A DNA stretch of 64,000 nt. It comes from Halalkalicoccus sp. NIPERK01 (GTDB taxonomy: Archaea; Halobacteriota; Halobacteria; Halobacteriales; Halalkalicoccaceae). Under the pieces are notes generated by a model, which made no database searches, was not told the DNA's origin, and saw nothing but the letters and a program-made list of their open reading frames with translations. Of the stretch, positions 1-8,726 are shown in pieces. Location of the stretch: positions 248,001 through 312,000 of the forward strand of contig NZ_JASVVV010000002.1 in assembly GCF_030287405.1 (NCBI RefSeq), read 5' to 3'. Each line of letters starts with the position of its first letter. The stretch's first letter is position 1. The position numbers and the translations under genes were made by a program.

Positions 1-1125
1 CGTGCCGCTTTCGACCGCCAGCGAGAACGCATCGTCGCCGTAGGACTTGCTCATCGCGGGGTACTCGATCAGGGGATCGGCGTGGCTCACGGTCCGCGGG
101 GCGTGCTGTTCGAACCCGATGGCCTCCGGACGGATCCGCATGTTCTCGTTGTCGAGGTAGCCCGCGAGATACTCGTTGATTCCATTGCGAACGGACTTCG
201 GCGAGGTGATGACACCGTAGGCGCCGGGCTCACCGTAGGCGACGTGGAGGTTGTCACACAGCAGGTCCAGAATCGCGAGGTCGTGTTCGACCACGAGCAT
301 CGAGCGGTCGCCCTCCTCGGCGAGTTCCCGAATGATGCGGGCGACGGTGACCCGCTGGCCGATGTCGAGGTAGGGGGTGATCTCGTCGAGGAAGTAGAAG
401 TCGGCGTCGCGGGCCAGACACGCGGCGATCGCCACCCGTTGAAGCTCCCCGCCGGAGAGTTCGTCGATCCCCTGATCCATGACGGGGGAAATCGAGAGGC
501 GCTCGACCAGGTCGCCGAGCGCGCCGCGCTCGTCGGTGTGTTCGAGCAGTTCGCGGGTGTTGCCGTCGAAGCGCTTGGGGATCTGGTCGACGTACTGGGG
601 TTTGCGGGCGACGCTGACCTCGTCGTCGCGCACCTCGCGGATGTAGTCCTGGAGTTCGGTCCCGCGGTAGGCGTCGAGGACGGCGTCCCAGCCCGGCGGC
701 TCCTCGTGTCGGCCGAGGTTCGGGACGAGTTCGCCCGAAAGGATGTTCACTGCCGTGGACTTCCCGATCCCGTTCGGTCCCAGAATACCGGTGACCTGCC
801 CCTCGATCGGGATCGGCAGGCCGTAGAGCGAGAAGGCGTTCTCGCCGTACCGGTGGACGGGGTCGTCCTGTAGCTCCTGGGGGAGGTTGATGATCTCGAT
901 GGCGTCGAACGGGCACTTCTCGACGCAGATCCCGCAGGTCTCGCCCAGGCAGATCTCCTCGGAGATGCGGATCTGGTCGGGGCTGCCCTCCTCGGTGTCC
1001 TCGCCGCGCTGGGTGATGCACTCCTTGCCCGTTCGATTCGGCGGGCAGTAGTTCGCACACTCGTAACTACAGCGGTCGGGCTGGCACCGATCGAGGTCGA
1101 CCACGGCGATGCTGTCGTCGGCCAT
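1..1125 (-). CDS. abce1: Ribosome-recycling ATPase ABCE1 (RNase L inhibitor homologue), C-terminal part beyond window
   Basis: Soluble ABC ATPase that splits 70S ribosomes during archaeal recycling. The visible 375 residues start with a ferredoxin-like region carrying two Cys clusters (spaced Cys residues at about 14-40, then CLGETCGICVEKCP), typical of the two 4Fe-4S clusters of ABCE1. The first nucleotide-binding domain follows, with Walker A GPNGIGKST, signature LSGGELQR and Walker B FYFLDEITPYLD. The hinge and second ATPase domain lie beyond the left edge; the family is about 600 residues long. The ATG at 1125 gives the expected N-terminus, MADDSIAVVD. The stop codon of the EMC6-like gene lies 3 bases upstream, so the two are probably co-transcribed. 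Confidence 0.95.
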   Translation of the reverse strand, partial: MADDSIAVVDLDRCQPDRCSYECANYCPPNRTGKECITQRGEDTEEGSPDQIRISEEICLGETCGICVEKCPFDAIEIINLPQELQDDPVHRYGENAFSLYGLPIPIEGQVTGILGPNGIGKSTAVNILSGELVPNLGRHEEPPGWDAVLDAYRGTELQDYIREVRDDEVSVARKPQYVDQIPKRFDGNTRELLEHTDERGALGDLVERLSISPVMDQGIDELSGGELQRVAIAACLARDADFYFLDEITPYLDIGQRVTVARIIRELAEEGDRSMLVVEHDLAILDLLCDNLHVAYGEPGAYGVITSPKSVRNGINEYLAGYLDNENMRIRPEAIGFEQHAPRTVSHADPLIEYPAMSKSYGDDAFSLAVESGT

Positions 1126-1127
1126 CG

Positions 1128-1427
1128 TTAGAACGTGACCTCGGTGGTGAGCAGGATGCCCCAGGTGACGAACCAGAGACAGAAGCTCATGAAGCCGATG
1201 AAGAGTTTGTCCTTCGCCGAGAACTCCTCGACGATCCCCGTCCCCTTGAGAAGGGGGAACTGAACCAGAACGAGCGCCCCGAGCACCACGAGCGCGATGG
1301 GGTCGGCGGCGTCGCTCGCGAGCGCGGCGGAGGCGACCCCCGCGCCGATGCCCGCGAGCGAGCAGACCGCGGTGACCGTCACCGCCCGGATGTGGGCCGA
1401 GCGCCGCTCGACCGCTTCGGTTGCCAT
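1128..1427 (-). CDS. EMC6-like small membrane protein
   Basis: A 99-residue protein with three predicted membrane spans (about residues 15-38, 44-62 and 76-97). Its charged N-terminus and final FMSFCLWFVTWGILL segment resemble archaeal proteins annotated as EMC6-like, a subunit of the eukaryotic ER membrane insertase. By that analogy it may help insert membrane proteins; this is inference from family resemblance. The ATG at 1427 is preferred over an upstream in-frame codon. The gene is followed directly by the ribosome-recycling ATPase gene in the same direction, which would link a co-translational insertion factor to the ribosome. Confidence 0.7.
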   Translation of the reverse strand: MATEAVERRSAHIRAVTVTAVCSLAGIGAGVASAALASDAADPIALVVLGALVLVQFPLLKGTGIVEEFSAKDKLFIGFMSFCLWFVTWGILLTTEVTF

Positions 1428-1502
1428 ACGCGGGAGTCGGCCGCCGGGGCCCAAAAGCCGTTCGCTTATCCCCGCGAGACGGCGTGAGACGCATACTCAA
1501 CC

Positions 1503-1508
1503 TTTATA
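1503..1508 (+). promoter_or_regulatory. TATA box for the winged-helix gene
   Basis: TTTATA lies 27-32 bases before the ATG at 1535. This is the spacing expected for a leaderless haloarchaeal transcript. Confidence 0.6.
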
Positions 1509-1534
1509 CCCGTGGCGCGTTTCGATTCGTAGTG

Positions 1535-1813
1535 ATGACTGACTCAGAGACGGAAACCGTCGAGGACCTGCCTCCGAGCGCGAAACTCGTCTTCAAGGTC
1601 CTCGAGTACAACGGCTCGCTCACCCAGAAGCAGATCGTCAACGAGTCGATGCTCTCGGCGCGGACGGTTCGCTACGCCCTCGAACGCCTCGAAAACATCG
1701 ACCTCGTCGACGAGGACATCTACTTCGCCGACGCCCGACAGAACCTCTACACGCTCGACAGCGAGGCGGTCGTCGCCGACGGCGGCCCCGACGAAGCCTG
1801 CTGTGCGGAATAA
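1535..1813 (+). CDS. Small winged-helix (MarR/TrmB-like) transcriptional regulator
   Basis: A 92-residue protein. An acidic N-terminus leads into a winged helix-turn-helix at about residues 12-75, with the pattern LPPSAKLVFKVLEY...LTQKQIVNES..SARTVRYALERLE typical of small haloarchaeal MarR-like DNA-binding proteins. There is no ligand or oligomerisation domain. The C-terminus ends in ACCAE; the paired cysteines might bind metal or sense redox state (inference). An in-frame start further upstream exists, but the ATG at 1535 sits correctly behind a TATA box. It is transcribed away from the EMC6/ABCE1 pair. Target genes cannot be told from the sequence. Confidence 0.8.
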   Translation: MTDSETETVEDLPPSAKLVFKVLEYNGSLTQKQIVNESMLSARTVRYALERLENIDLVDEDIYFADARQNLYTLDSEAVVADGGPDEACCAE

Positions 1814-1863
1814 CCGCACGATCGCCCCGATCTCGATTCCGTTTCGTTTCTCGTACTGACCGA

Positions 1864-3705
1864 TCAGGCTCCGACCACGGTGATCTGCCGGTTCCGGTCG
1901 ATCGCCCGTTCCAACTCTTCGGCGATCGCACTCCCCCGCGAGACCTGGATGTCGCCGCCCCGGCCGACGGTCGCCGTGAAGAGGTACTCGCCGCCCGCCC
2001 GCACCTCGACGGTCTGGCCCGTCCCCGCGCCGTCGACGGTGATCCGGACGTGCCGGGAGGTGATCTCGGGGGTGACGACCTGGCCGCGCTCGGTTCCCGT
2101 CGCTCCCGCCGACCCACCGGGGTTCGGGTTCTCGTCGTGGGTGCGCACGTCGATGTCGATCCCCAGCCGGTTCTCGACGTCGGTGATCCGGCCGCCGCCC
2201 TTGCCGATCACGCTCGAGATGTCGCCCTCCTCGACGTAGACGACCGCACGGTTCGACCCCTGGAGTTCGACGTCGACGTAGCCACGGGCGATCGAGCGGA
2301 TCTCGCGTTCGATCTCCTGGCGGGCGATCCGGTCGACGCCGCCCTCCTTCTCTTCTGCCTCGTCGAGCGGGACGGTGACGACCTGCCGGTTGAAGGTGTA
2401 GATCTCGTAGGCCGGCTCGCCCGTCTCGAAGTCCCGGATGACGATGACGGGCCGCGCGAGGTCCTCCTCGGTGAGGCCCGCGGGGACTTTCACCTCCGTG
2501 GTCACGTCGTAGACGGTGTGGACCTGCCCGGCCTCGATATACACGACGGTATCGACGACCTGTGGGATCATGCCCAACTCGACCCTGCCCACTAATCGCT
2601 GGAGGGCGTCGATCGCGCGGGTCGCGTGGACGACGCCGATCATGCCGACGCCCGCGAGACGCATATCGGCGAACACCTCGAAGTCGTTCGTCTTGCGGAC
2701 CTCGTCGTAGATGGTGTAGTCGGGTCGAACCATCAACAGGGAATCGGCGGTCTTCTCCATCGAGCCCCCCAGTTCGGTGTACTGGGTGATCTCGGGGCCG
2801 ACCTGCAGGTCGCGGGGTTTCTCCATCGTCTTGACCGAGTAGCCCGAGTCGTTGAGGAACTCGGCGACCGCCTGTGCGAACGTGGATTTGCCCGCCCCCG
2901 GAGAGCCCGAGATCAGGATGCCGCGCTGGCGTTCGAGCATCCGCTCGCGGAGTTCGTCGGCCGACTCGTAGTCGTCGAGGTCTGTCTTGACCAACGGTCT
3001 GACGGCGGTGATCTCGATCCCGTCCGAAAAGGGCGGGCGGGCGATGGCGATCCGGTAGTCGCGAAACTGGACGATCCTCATGCCCGGCTCCGAGAGCTCG
3101 ATGAAGCCATCCGAGGACTGTTTCGCGCCGTTTACGATCTCGCGGGCGATCTCCTCGATCTCCTCCTCGGTCTGGACCTCCTCGCGAACCCGTTCGAAGC
3201 GCATCTCGCCGACGTCGCCGCGTTTGGCCATCGGCGGGACGCCGGCCTTGAGGTGGACGCTCATGGTCTGGTCGTCGAAGTACTCCTCGACGTCGAGGGT
3301 GCCGACCTCCTCGACCTCGGGGGAGATGTACTCGACGTCGAGCCCCTTGGCCTCGGCGACCTCGCTCTGGACGATGTCGCTCGTGACGAACGTGGCCTCG
3401 TGGTCGGCCGCGAGATCCCGAATGAGGGCGTCGATCTCGCCCTCGGCCGCTTGGCCCTTCTCGATCGCGTCGGGCCGCCGCCCGACGTACTCCAGTTCGA
3501 TCTCGCCGGCGTCGGCGAGTTCCGCGAGGGTTTTGAGCTCCTCGAGCCCGTTCCACCCGCTGTCGATGCCCTCGTTGGCCTGGTGTTCGAGTTCGCCGAC
3601 GACGGCTTCTGGAACGAGAACCGTCGCGCCGGCGAACTCGCCGTCACGGACCCGCGTAGAGATGCGGCCGTCGATGACGACGCTCGTGTCCGGAAGAACC
3701 TTCAT
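1864..3705 (-). CDS. PINc/VapC-domain ATPase with KH domain
   Basis: A 613-residue archaeal-type protein. An N-terminal PIN nuclease domain (about 1-140; acidic residues in PDTSVVIDGR, EAVVGELE and VTSDIVQ) is joined to a secretion-ATPase-like P-loop domain (Walker A SGSPGAGKST near 285; TIYDEVRK Walker B region) and a KH RNA-binding domain (VIGKGGGRI near 510). The family is thought to act on RNA or ribosomes, but its exact substrate is unsettled. The ATG at 3705 gives MKVLPDTSVVID, the standard PIN start. CTTATC about 27 bases upstream on the same strand fits a leaderless promoter. Confidence 0.9.
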   Translation of the reverse strand: MKVLPDTSVVIDGRISTRVRDGEFAGATVLVPEAVVGELEHQANEGIDSGWNGLEELKTLAELADAGEIELEYVGRRPDAIEKGQAAEGEIDALIRDLAADHEATFVTSDIVQSEVAEAKGLDVEYISPEVEEVGTLDVEEYFDDQTMSVHLKAGVPPMAKRGDVGEMRFERVREEVQTEEEIEEIAREIVNGAKQSSDGFIELSEPGMRIVQFRDYRIAIARPPFSDGIEITAVRPLVKTDLDDYESADELRERMLERQRGILISGSPGAGKSTFAQAVAEFLNDSGYSVKTMEKPRDLQVGPEITQYTELGGSMEKTADSLLMVRPDYTIYDEVRKTNDFEVFADMRLAGVGMIGVVHATRAIDALQRLVGRVELGMIPQVVDTVVYIEAGQVHTVYDVTTEVKVPAGLTEEDLARPVIVIRDFETGEPAYEIYTFNRQVVTVPLDEAEEKEGGVDRIARQEIEREIRSIARGYVDVELQGSNRAVVYVEEGDISSVIGKGGGRITDVENRLGIDIDVRTHDENPNPGGSAGATGTERGQVVTPEITSRHVRITVDGAGTGQTVEVRAGGEYLFTATVGRGGDIQVSRGSAIAEELERAIDRNRQITVVGA

Positions 3706-3740
3706 ACGCCGACTACGGCCGGATCGTTGATAAGGGTATT

Positions 3741-4067
3741 TCATCGAGAGGGCGATCGATGGCGAGGGCGCGAACCGGGCTGCCGGCCGTCGGGCCGGCG
3801 AAGGGTGTACGAGACCTCCGCGCTCTCGGCGGTGATCGTCCCCTCCAGGTGGTCGAACGCGAGGATTTCGACCCGGCCGTCGAACTCGTGGAACGGCATG
3901 CTGCCCTCGAGGCGGCCGTTCGAATGGATCTCGATCGTGGCCTCGTCGATCGTACAGCTCGCCACGTCGCTCTCGACGTGGGTCATCCCGTCGACGCAGA
4001 AGCGATCGAGTTCGGAGACGACCGCGTCCCAGTCGTCGATCTCGACGGTACGGCTGTGCTCGTCCAT
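3741..4067 (-). CDS. Hypothetical haloarchaeal protein
   Basis: A 108-residue soluble acidic protein. It has predicted beta-rich alternation through residues 5-90 (VEIDDWDAVVSELDRF, ATIEIHSNGRLEG, VEILAFDHLEGTI) and an Arg/Pro-rich, probably unstructured tail (RRPDGRQPGSRPRHRSPSR). No catalytic motif was recognised. Its ATG at 4067 lies about 100 bases before the divergent glutaredoxin-like gene. It ends 35 bases before the start of the PINc ATPase gene in the same direction, so the two may share a transcript. The function is unknown. Confidence 0.7.
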   Translation of the reverse strand: MDEHSRTVEIDDWDAVVSELDRFCVDGMTHVESDVASCTIDEATIEIHSNGRLEGSMPFHEFDGRVEILAFDHLEGTITAESAEVSYTLRRPDGRQPGSRPRHRSPSR

Positions 4068-4163
4068 ACCGCCCGTAGGTCGTCCACATCGATAGCGTTT
4101 GGTAACGGGGACACGCAGGAGACGGCACCACGCTCACGGGCGTCGCGGACCTCTCGAACGACG

Positions 4164-4418
4164 ATGCTCGAACTCTACCAGGCGGAGGACTGCCCGAACT
4201 CGCAGGACGTCCGCGAGAAACTGACCGATCTCGGCCTCTCCTACGTCGCGCACAACCCGCGACTGGCGGAGGGCGAGGTGAAAAACGAGACCACGAAGGG
4301 GGCGATGGAGGCGATCGGCGGCGAGGACCAGATTCCCTTCCTCGTCGACACCGACCGAGGGGAGACGGTCTACGAGAGCGACGCGATCGTCGAGCACCTC
4401 GAGGACCACTACGCATGA
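4164..4418 (+). CDS. Glutaredoxin / GST N-terminal-domain protein
   Basis: An 84-residue single thioredoxin-fold protein. The N-terminal strand MLELYQAEDCPNS has CPNS as a monothiol-like active site. The cis-proline region QIPFLVDTDRG and the C-terminal ESDAIVEHLEDHY helix match the glutathione S-transferase N-terminal/glutaredoxin family. It is probably a cytosolic thiol reductase or redox adaptor; halophiles use gamma-glutamylcysteine rather than glutathione. The ATG at 4164 is the natural start; the open frame upstream has no family similarity. Its stop overlaps the next ATG (ATGA), so the two genes form an operon. Confidence 0.85.
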   Translation: MLELYQAEDCPNSQDVREKLTDLGLSYVAHNPRLAEGEVKNETTKGAMEAIGGEDQIPFLVDTDRGETVYESDAIVEHLEDHYA

Positions 4419-4693
4419 GCGATCCCGACCTCGATCGGGTGCGGACGGAGCTTCAGCACGCCCGCGAGGAGGACACCGGCGAGTTGAACGAGCCGCTGAA
4501 CAACCTCACGCAGGCGCTGGAGCGACTCGACGAGGAGGGAAACGAGCCCAAACCCGAGAGGTTGGACTCGATCCACGACGAACTCGTACGGCTCCAGGAA
4601 GACACGGGAGGCGAGATCCGCGAGCACCTCCGACGGGCGCGCGATCAGGTCCGGGCGTACCGCGAGAACGCGGACGAACTGACCGAGGAGTGA
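4415..4693 (+). CDS. Small helical haloarchaeal protein (DUF7553-like)
   Basis: A 92-residue, highly charged protein predicted almost entirely helical (MSDPDLDRVRTELQHAREE... LDEEGNEPKPERLDSIHDEL), consistent with a two- or three-helix coiled bundle. It resembles the short haloarchaeal family I know as DUF7553; this assignment is from memory. It starts inside the stop codon of the glutaredoxin-like gene (ATGA, 4415-4418), so translation is probably coupled. No enzymatic motif is visible. Confidence 0.75.
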   Translation: MSDPDLDRVRTELQHAREEDTGELNEPLNNLTQALERLDEEGNEPKPERLDSIHDELVRLQEDTGGEIREHLRRARDQVRAYRENADELTEE

Positions 4694-4775
4694 CCCGGAC
4701 GGTCATCGCTAGTTGTACGCGATCGTCGACGGGCGTCCACGTCCCTATAAGGGGGCGGACCCCGTCGGCCCGCGC

Positions 4776-5855
4776 ATGACCCACGACGTGCGGACGCTCA
4801 CCCGGGAGCTCGTCTCGATCCCCAGCCACACGGACGAAACCGCGGCGGGCGATTCCATCGAACAGTGGCTCCGCGAGCGCACGGACGCCGAGGTGACCCG
4901 CGACGAGGCGGGGAGCGTGTTCGCCCGGAAGGGGACGGGGGAGGGCCCAACGCTCGCGCTCGTCGGGCATCACGACGTGGTGCCGCCCGCGGACGAGCAG
5001 GTCGACGGCGGCGAGTACCTGCTTGAAGAGCGCGACGGTCGGCTCTACGGCCGCGGGACCGCCGACATGAAGGGGGCGGTGGCGGCGGCGATGTGTGCGT
5101 TCAGAGATACGACCCCGGCGGGCGAACTCGTCTTCGTCAGTTTCGTCGGCGAGGAGTCAGGAGGCACGGGCGCACGGTTCGCCATCGAGGAGGGCTTCGC
5201 CCCCGAGTACGCCATCGTCTGCGAGGGCTCGACGAACTACTCGAAGGAGGGCGTGACGGACGTGGTGGTCGCGCACAAGGGCCGCCGAGGAAGTACGATC
5301 ACCGCCCGCGGGACGGCGAGCCACGCGAGCGAACCCGAGGCAGGTGAGAACGCGATCTACCGGGCCTGCGAGGCGGTCGAGTTCGTGCGCGGGATCGACG
5401 CCCCCGAGACCACCGTGCTGGGCAACCCCCTGTCGGGATCGGTCGCCGTCACCGAGATCGAGGGCGGGTCGGCGATGAACGTGATCCCCGAGCGCTGTAC
5501 GGCGACGGTCGACGAGCGCACCGTCCCCGGCGAGCGCGCACCCCTCGAACGGGTGAGCGAGCTACCGGGGGTGGAGTGGACGGTCGATGGGGACCTCCCG
5601 CCGATGCGCTGTTCGGACGAGGGGTTCGCCCGGACGGTGCTCGATGCGGCCCGCGAGGTCCAGCAGGGACGACCGGAACTCGTCTCGAAGCCCCACGCGA
5701 CGGACGCGGGCTGGCTCGCGGGGGCGGGCACCGCCTGCGTGGTGTGTGGGGCCTCCGAGCCGGGCGAGGCCCACACGCGGGACGAGAGCGTCTCGCTCGC
5801 GGTCCTGGATCGGTGTTACCGGCTGTACCGCGAGGCCGCGGCGCGATTCGTGTAA
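4776..5855 (+). CDS. M20-family metallopeptidase (succinyl-diaminopimelate desuccinylase/ArgE type)
   Basis: A 359-residue zinc-dependent amidohydrolase or peptidase. Metal-site motifs are visible: GHHDVVPP (His and Asp), GRGTADMKGA (bridging Asp), FVGEESGG (catalytic Glu-Glu) and a C-terminal GEAHTRDESV (His). The dimerisation domain lies between about 170 and 280 (KGRRGSTITARGTASHAS). It probably removes acyl groups from an amino acid, or cleaves a dipeptide, in the cytosol; the exact substrate is uncertain. The ATG at 4776 follows CCCTATAAGG about 30 bases upstream, supporting a leaderless start. The larger frame that begins earlier is not conserved in character. Confidence 0.9.
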   Translation: MTHDVRTLTRELVSIPSHTDETAAGDSIEQWLRERTDAEVTRDEAGSVFARKGTGEGPTLALVGHHDVVPPADEQVDGGEYLLEERDGRLYGRGTADMKGAVAAAMCAFRDTTPAGELVFVSFVGEESGGTGARFAIEEGFAPEYAIVCEGSTNYSKEGVTDVVVAHKGRRGSTITARGTASHASEPEAGENAIYRACEAVEFVRGIDAPETTVLGNPLSGSVAVTEIEGGSAMNVIPERCTATVDERTVPGERAPLERVSELPGVEWTVDGDLPPMRCSDEGFARTVLDAAREVQQGRPELVSKPHATDAGWLAGAGTACVVCGASEPGEAHTRDESVSLAVLDRCYRLYREAAARFV

Positions 5856-5926
5856 CTCGATCGGAAACATACGGAAGACGACCTAAGCACAGGTCTTTGC
5901 GCCTCGGCGCGCAAGCGGGGGGTGAC

Positions 5927-7141
5927 GTGAGCCGCTCTCAGTCCCCCGGACCGCCGAGACCGAAACCACGCACGGACGCCGAGAGTACCGAGACCACCGA
6001 GAACGCCGACTGGAAGCGCCCCCAGCAGATACTGCTGGTGGCCGGGATCGCCCTGTTCGTCATCGGGTTGATCGCGACGCTCGGGCTGCCGGCGCTCGAC
6101 CTCGGATCGTTCGGGACCGACAGCCCCGGCGACGGCTCGCCGCCCGGCGTCGCGGACGACAACGACTCCGACGAGGGGGCCGGCGACTCCGGCGGCGGTG
6201 ACGACGGGAACGGAACGAGCGACGGTGGCGGTGACGACGGCGGAAGCGACGACGGCGAGAGCAGCGGCGATGGCGGGAGCGACAGCGGGGACGACTCGGG
6301 CGAGGGTGACGGCGGCGACGACAATAGTAGCGACGAGGGAGACGACGGCAGTAGCGACGACAGCGAATCCGAACAGGACGGTGGCGAGGGTGACGACAGC
6401 GGCACTCCGGTCATCGGCGGTGACGACCAGAACGGCGACGATCAGGCCGACGACGAGGGCCAGAGTGGCGACGAGGAGGGTGGCGATAACCAGAGCGACG
6501 AGCAGACGGACGGCGATGAGGGTCAGAGCGGCGACAGCGAGAACGGGCAGGACGACACAGCAAACGAGGGCGATGGGAGTGACGACCAGAGCGACGACGG
6601 CAACCAGTCCGAGCAGGACGGACAAGACGGGAGCGGCGAGGGTGACGATCAGAGCGGCGACAACGAGAGCGGAGACGACAGCGACGAGGGCGACGTTCCG
6701 GTCGACGAACCGAGCGTAGGCGACGGCACGGGCAACGAAACCGACGAGGGGACCGGCGACGGTACGGGCGCTGGCGAGGGCGACAACGCCGGTGACGGAT
6801 CGGCAACCGACGGAGGTAACACCACCGACGGGGACGCTGAATCCGGCGACGGAAGCGCTGCCGGTGACGAATCGACCGGGGCCGATTCGGGAAATGAGGA
6901 CGGCGGCGATAGCGACGGCCAAAACGGGGAATCAGACGACGGTGCCACTAACGGAACGGACGACGACGGCGACACGGTAGCGAGCGACGACAGCGATCCG
7001 GAGCCTAACGGGACCGATACAGAACCGACGGACGACGGGAACCGGACCGCGGCCAACGGGACCGATAGCTCGTCCGGGGACTCACTCGGAAACACCACTA
7101 ACGAGAGCGGTTCGGACGGCGGCCTCGGGTTGATCGGCTGA
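5927..7141 (+). CDS. Membrane-anchored mucin-like acidic protein
   Basis: A 404-residue protein. It has a basic cytoplasmic N-terminus (PRPKPR, WKRPQQ), one membrane span at about residues 35-57 (ILLVAGIALFVIGLIATLGL), and then about 340 residues made almost only of Asp, Gly, Ser, Glu, Asn and Thr. About 14 N-X-S/T sequons are scattered through the tail, so the likely topology is a glycosylated extracellular stalk (N-in, C-out). There is no folded domain or C-terminal sorting motif. The GTG at 5927 is chosen because the open frame further upstream overlaps the peptidase gene. Composition suggests a disordered spacer; partners are unknown. Confidence 0.8.
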   Translation: MSRSQSPGPPRPKPRTDAESTETTENADWKRPQQILLVAGIALFVIGLIATLGLPALDLGSFGTDSPGDGSPPGVADDNDSDEGAGDSGGGDDGNGTSDGGGDDGGSDDGESSGDGGSDSGDDSGEGDGGDDNSSDEGDDGSSDDSESEQDGGEGDDSGTPVIGGDDQNGDDQADDEGQSGDEEGGDNQSDEQTDGDEGQSGDSENGQDDTANEGDGSDDQSDDGNQSEQDGQDGSGEGDDQSGDNESGDDSDEGDVPVDEPSVGDGTGNETDEGTGDGTGAGEGDNAGDGSATDGGNTTDGDAESGDGSAAGDESTGADSGNEDGGDSDGQNGESDDGATNGTDDDGDTVASDDSDPEPNGTDTEPTDDGNRTAANGTDSSSGDSLGNTTNESGSDGGLGLIG

Positions 7142-7192
7142 TCCGCTCGCCGCGACCACCGGGTTCATGTCGGGGCGTTTCGAATCGTAGGT

Positions 7193-8698
7193 ATGGCTCA
7201 GTCCACGACCGAGACGGACACCTACGAGCGGTTCGCGGAGAAGGTACGGCGCATCGAGAACCTCTCCGCCGGCGGGAGCATGCTGCGCTGGGACCAGGAG
7301 GTCAAGATGCCCGACGACGGGATCCGAGCGCGCTCACAGCAGCTCTCGACCCTCTCTGCGGTGATCCACGAGGAGTTCACCGACGAGGAGATGGGCGAGT
7401 ATCTGGATGAACTCGACGCCGCCGACCTCGACGACGAGCGGGCGGCGATGGTCCGGGAGATCCGCCGCCAGTACGAGCGAAAGACGCGCGTCCCGACCGA
7501 ACTCGTCGAGGAGATCTCCCGGGCCACCTCCGAGGCGCTCCCGAAGTGGAAGGAGGCGAAAGCCGAGGACGACTTCTCGATCTTCGCGCCCGTACTGGAG
7601 GAGTTGATCGACCTCCAGAAGGAGTACGCCGCCCACGTCGACCCCGACGCCGATCCCTACGCGGTGCTCTTCGCCGAGTACGAACCCTACCTCGACCTCG
7701 AGACGGCCGAGGAGATGCTCGCGCGCCTGCGCGAGGAACTCGTCCCGCTGATCGACGCGGTCGCCGACTCCGAGGCCGAGGTGGCGACCGATGCGTTCTC
7801 GGGGGAGTTCGATCCCGCGACCCAGGAGGAACTGGCCCGCGACGCGCTCGACGCCCTCGGGTATAACTGGGATCGCGGCCGCCTCGACACCGCGCCACAC
7901 CCCTTCTCGATCGGCAACCAGTTCGACGCCCGCGTCACCACCCGCTTCGACGAGTCGGACCTGCTGGGCGGGCTGACCAGCACGATCCACGAGTTCGGCC
8001 ACGCGACCTATACCTTGGGACTGCCCGACGAGCACTACGGCACGCCGCTCGGCGACGCGCGCGATCTCACGGTCCACGAGTCCCAGTCGCGCCTCTGGGA
8101 GAACCACGTGGGACGCTCGCGGGCGTTCTGGGAGCACTTCCTCCCCCGGGTCGAGAAACGCTTCCCGCAGGTCGACGCAAGCGTCGAGGAGGCCTACGAG
8201 GCCGCCAACCAGGTCCACGACGACAACCTCATTCGCGTGGAGGCCGACGAACTCACCTATCACATGCACATCGTCCTCCGGTTCGAGATCGAGCGCGAAC
8301 TCATCGAGGGCGACCTCGCCGTCGAGGAGATCCCCGAAACGTGGAACGAGAAGATGGAGGAATACCTCGGGATCCGACCCGACACCGATTCCGAAGGATG
8401 CCTGCAGGACATCCACTGGTCGCACGGTTCGTTCGGCTACTTCCCGACGTACTCGCTCGGGAGCGTGCTGGCCGCCCAACTCTACGCGAACGCCGAGGAC
8501 GAGATCGACGATCTGGACGGGAGGATCCGCGAGGGCGAGTTCGACCCGCTGCGCGAGTGGCTCACCGAGAACGTCCACCGCCACGGCGCGCGCTACACGA
8601 CGCCCGACCTGATCGAGGAGGCCACGGGCGAGGCGTTCACCGCGGACTACTTCCTCGAGTACGTGAAGGAGAAGTACGGCGACCTCTACGACCTCTGA
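7193..8698 (+). CDS. Carboxypeptidase M32 (Taq/Pfu type)
   Basis: A 501-residue zinc metallocarboxypeptidase, the normal family length. The hallmark HEFGH motif lies near residue 267 (TSTIHEFGHATY), the third metal ligand region HESQSRLWEN follows near 300, and the family motif YNWDRGRLDTAPHPF sits before them. It releases C-terminal residues broadly except proline and is presumably cytosolic. It starts with ATG at 7193 (MAQSTTETDTYERF), 51 bases after the mucin-like gene. Confidence 0.95.
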   Translation: MAQSTTETDTYERFAEKVRRIENLSAGGSMLRWDQEVKMPDDGIRARSQQLSTLSAVIHEEFTDEEMGEYLDELDAADLDDERAAMVREIRRQYERKTRVPTELVEEISRATSEALPKWKEAKAEDDFSIFAPVLEELIDLQKEYAAHVDPDADPYAVLFAEYEPYLDLETAEEMLARLREELVPLIDAVADSEAEVATDAFSGEFDPATQEELARDALDALGYNWDRGRLDTAPHPFSIGNQFDARVTTRFDESDLLGGLTSTIHEFGHATYTLGLPDEHYGTPLGDARDLTVHESQSRLWENHVGRSRAFWEHFLPRVEKRFPQVDASVEEAYEAANQVHDDNLIRVEADELTYHMHIVLRFEIERELIEGDLAVEEIPETWNEKMEEYLGIRPDTDSEGCLQDIHWSHGSFGYFPTYSLGSVLAAQLYANAEDEIDDLDGRIREGEFDPLREWLTENVHRHGARYTTPDLIEEATGEAFTADYFLEYVKEKYGDLYDL

Positions 8699-8726
8699 TC
8701 GACCACGGAACGGACGTCCCGGGCGA

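Noticed and set aside
5816-6922. 368-residue hydrophobic frame antisense to the mucin-like gene
   Set aside because: Ala/Val-rich pseudo-membrane sequence is what an Asp/Gly/Ser repeat reads as on the other strand; there is no start signal.
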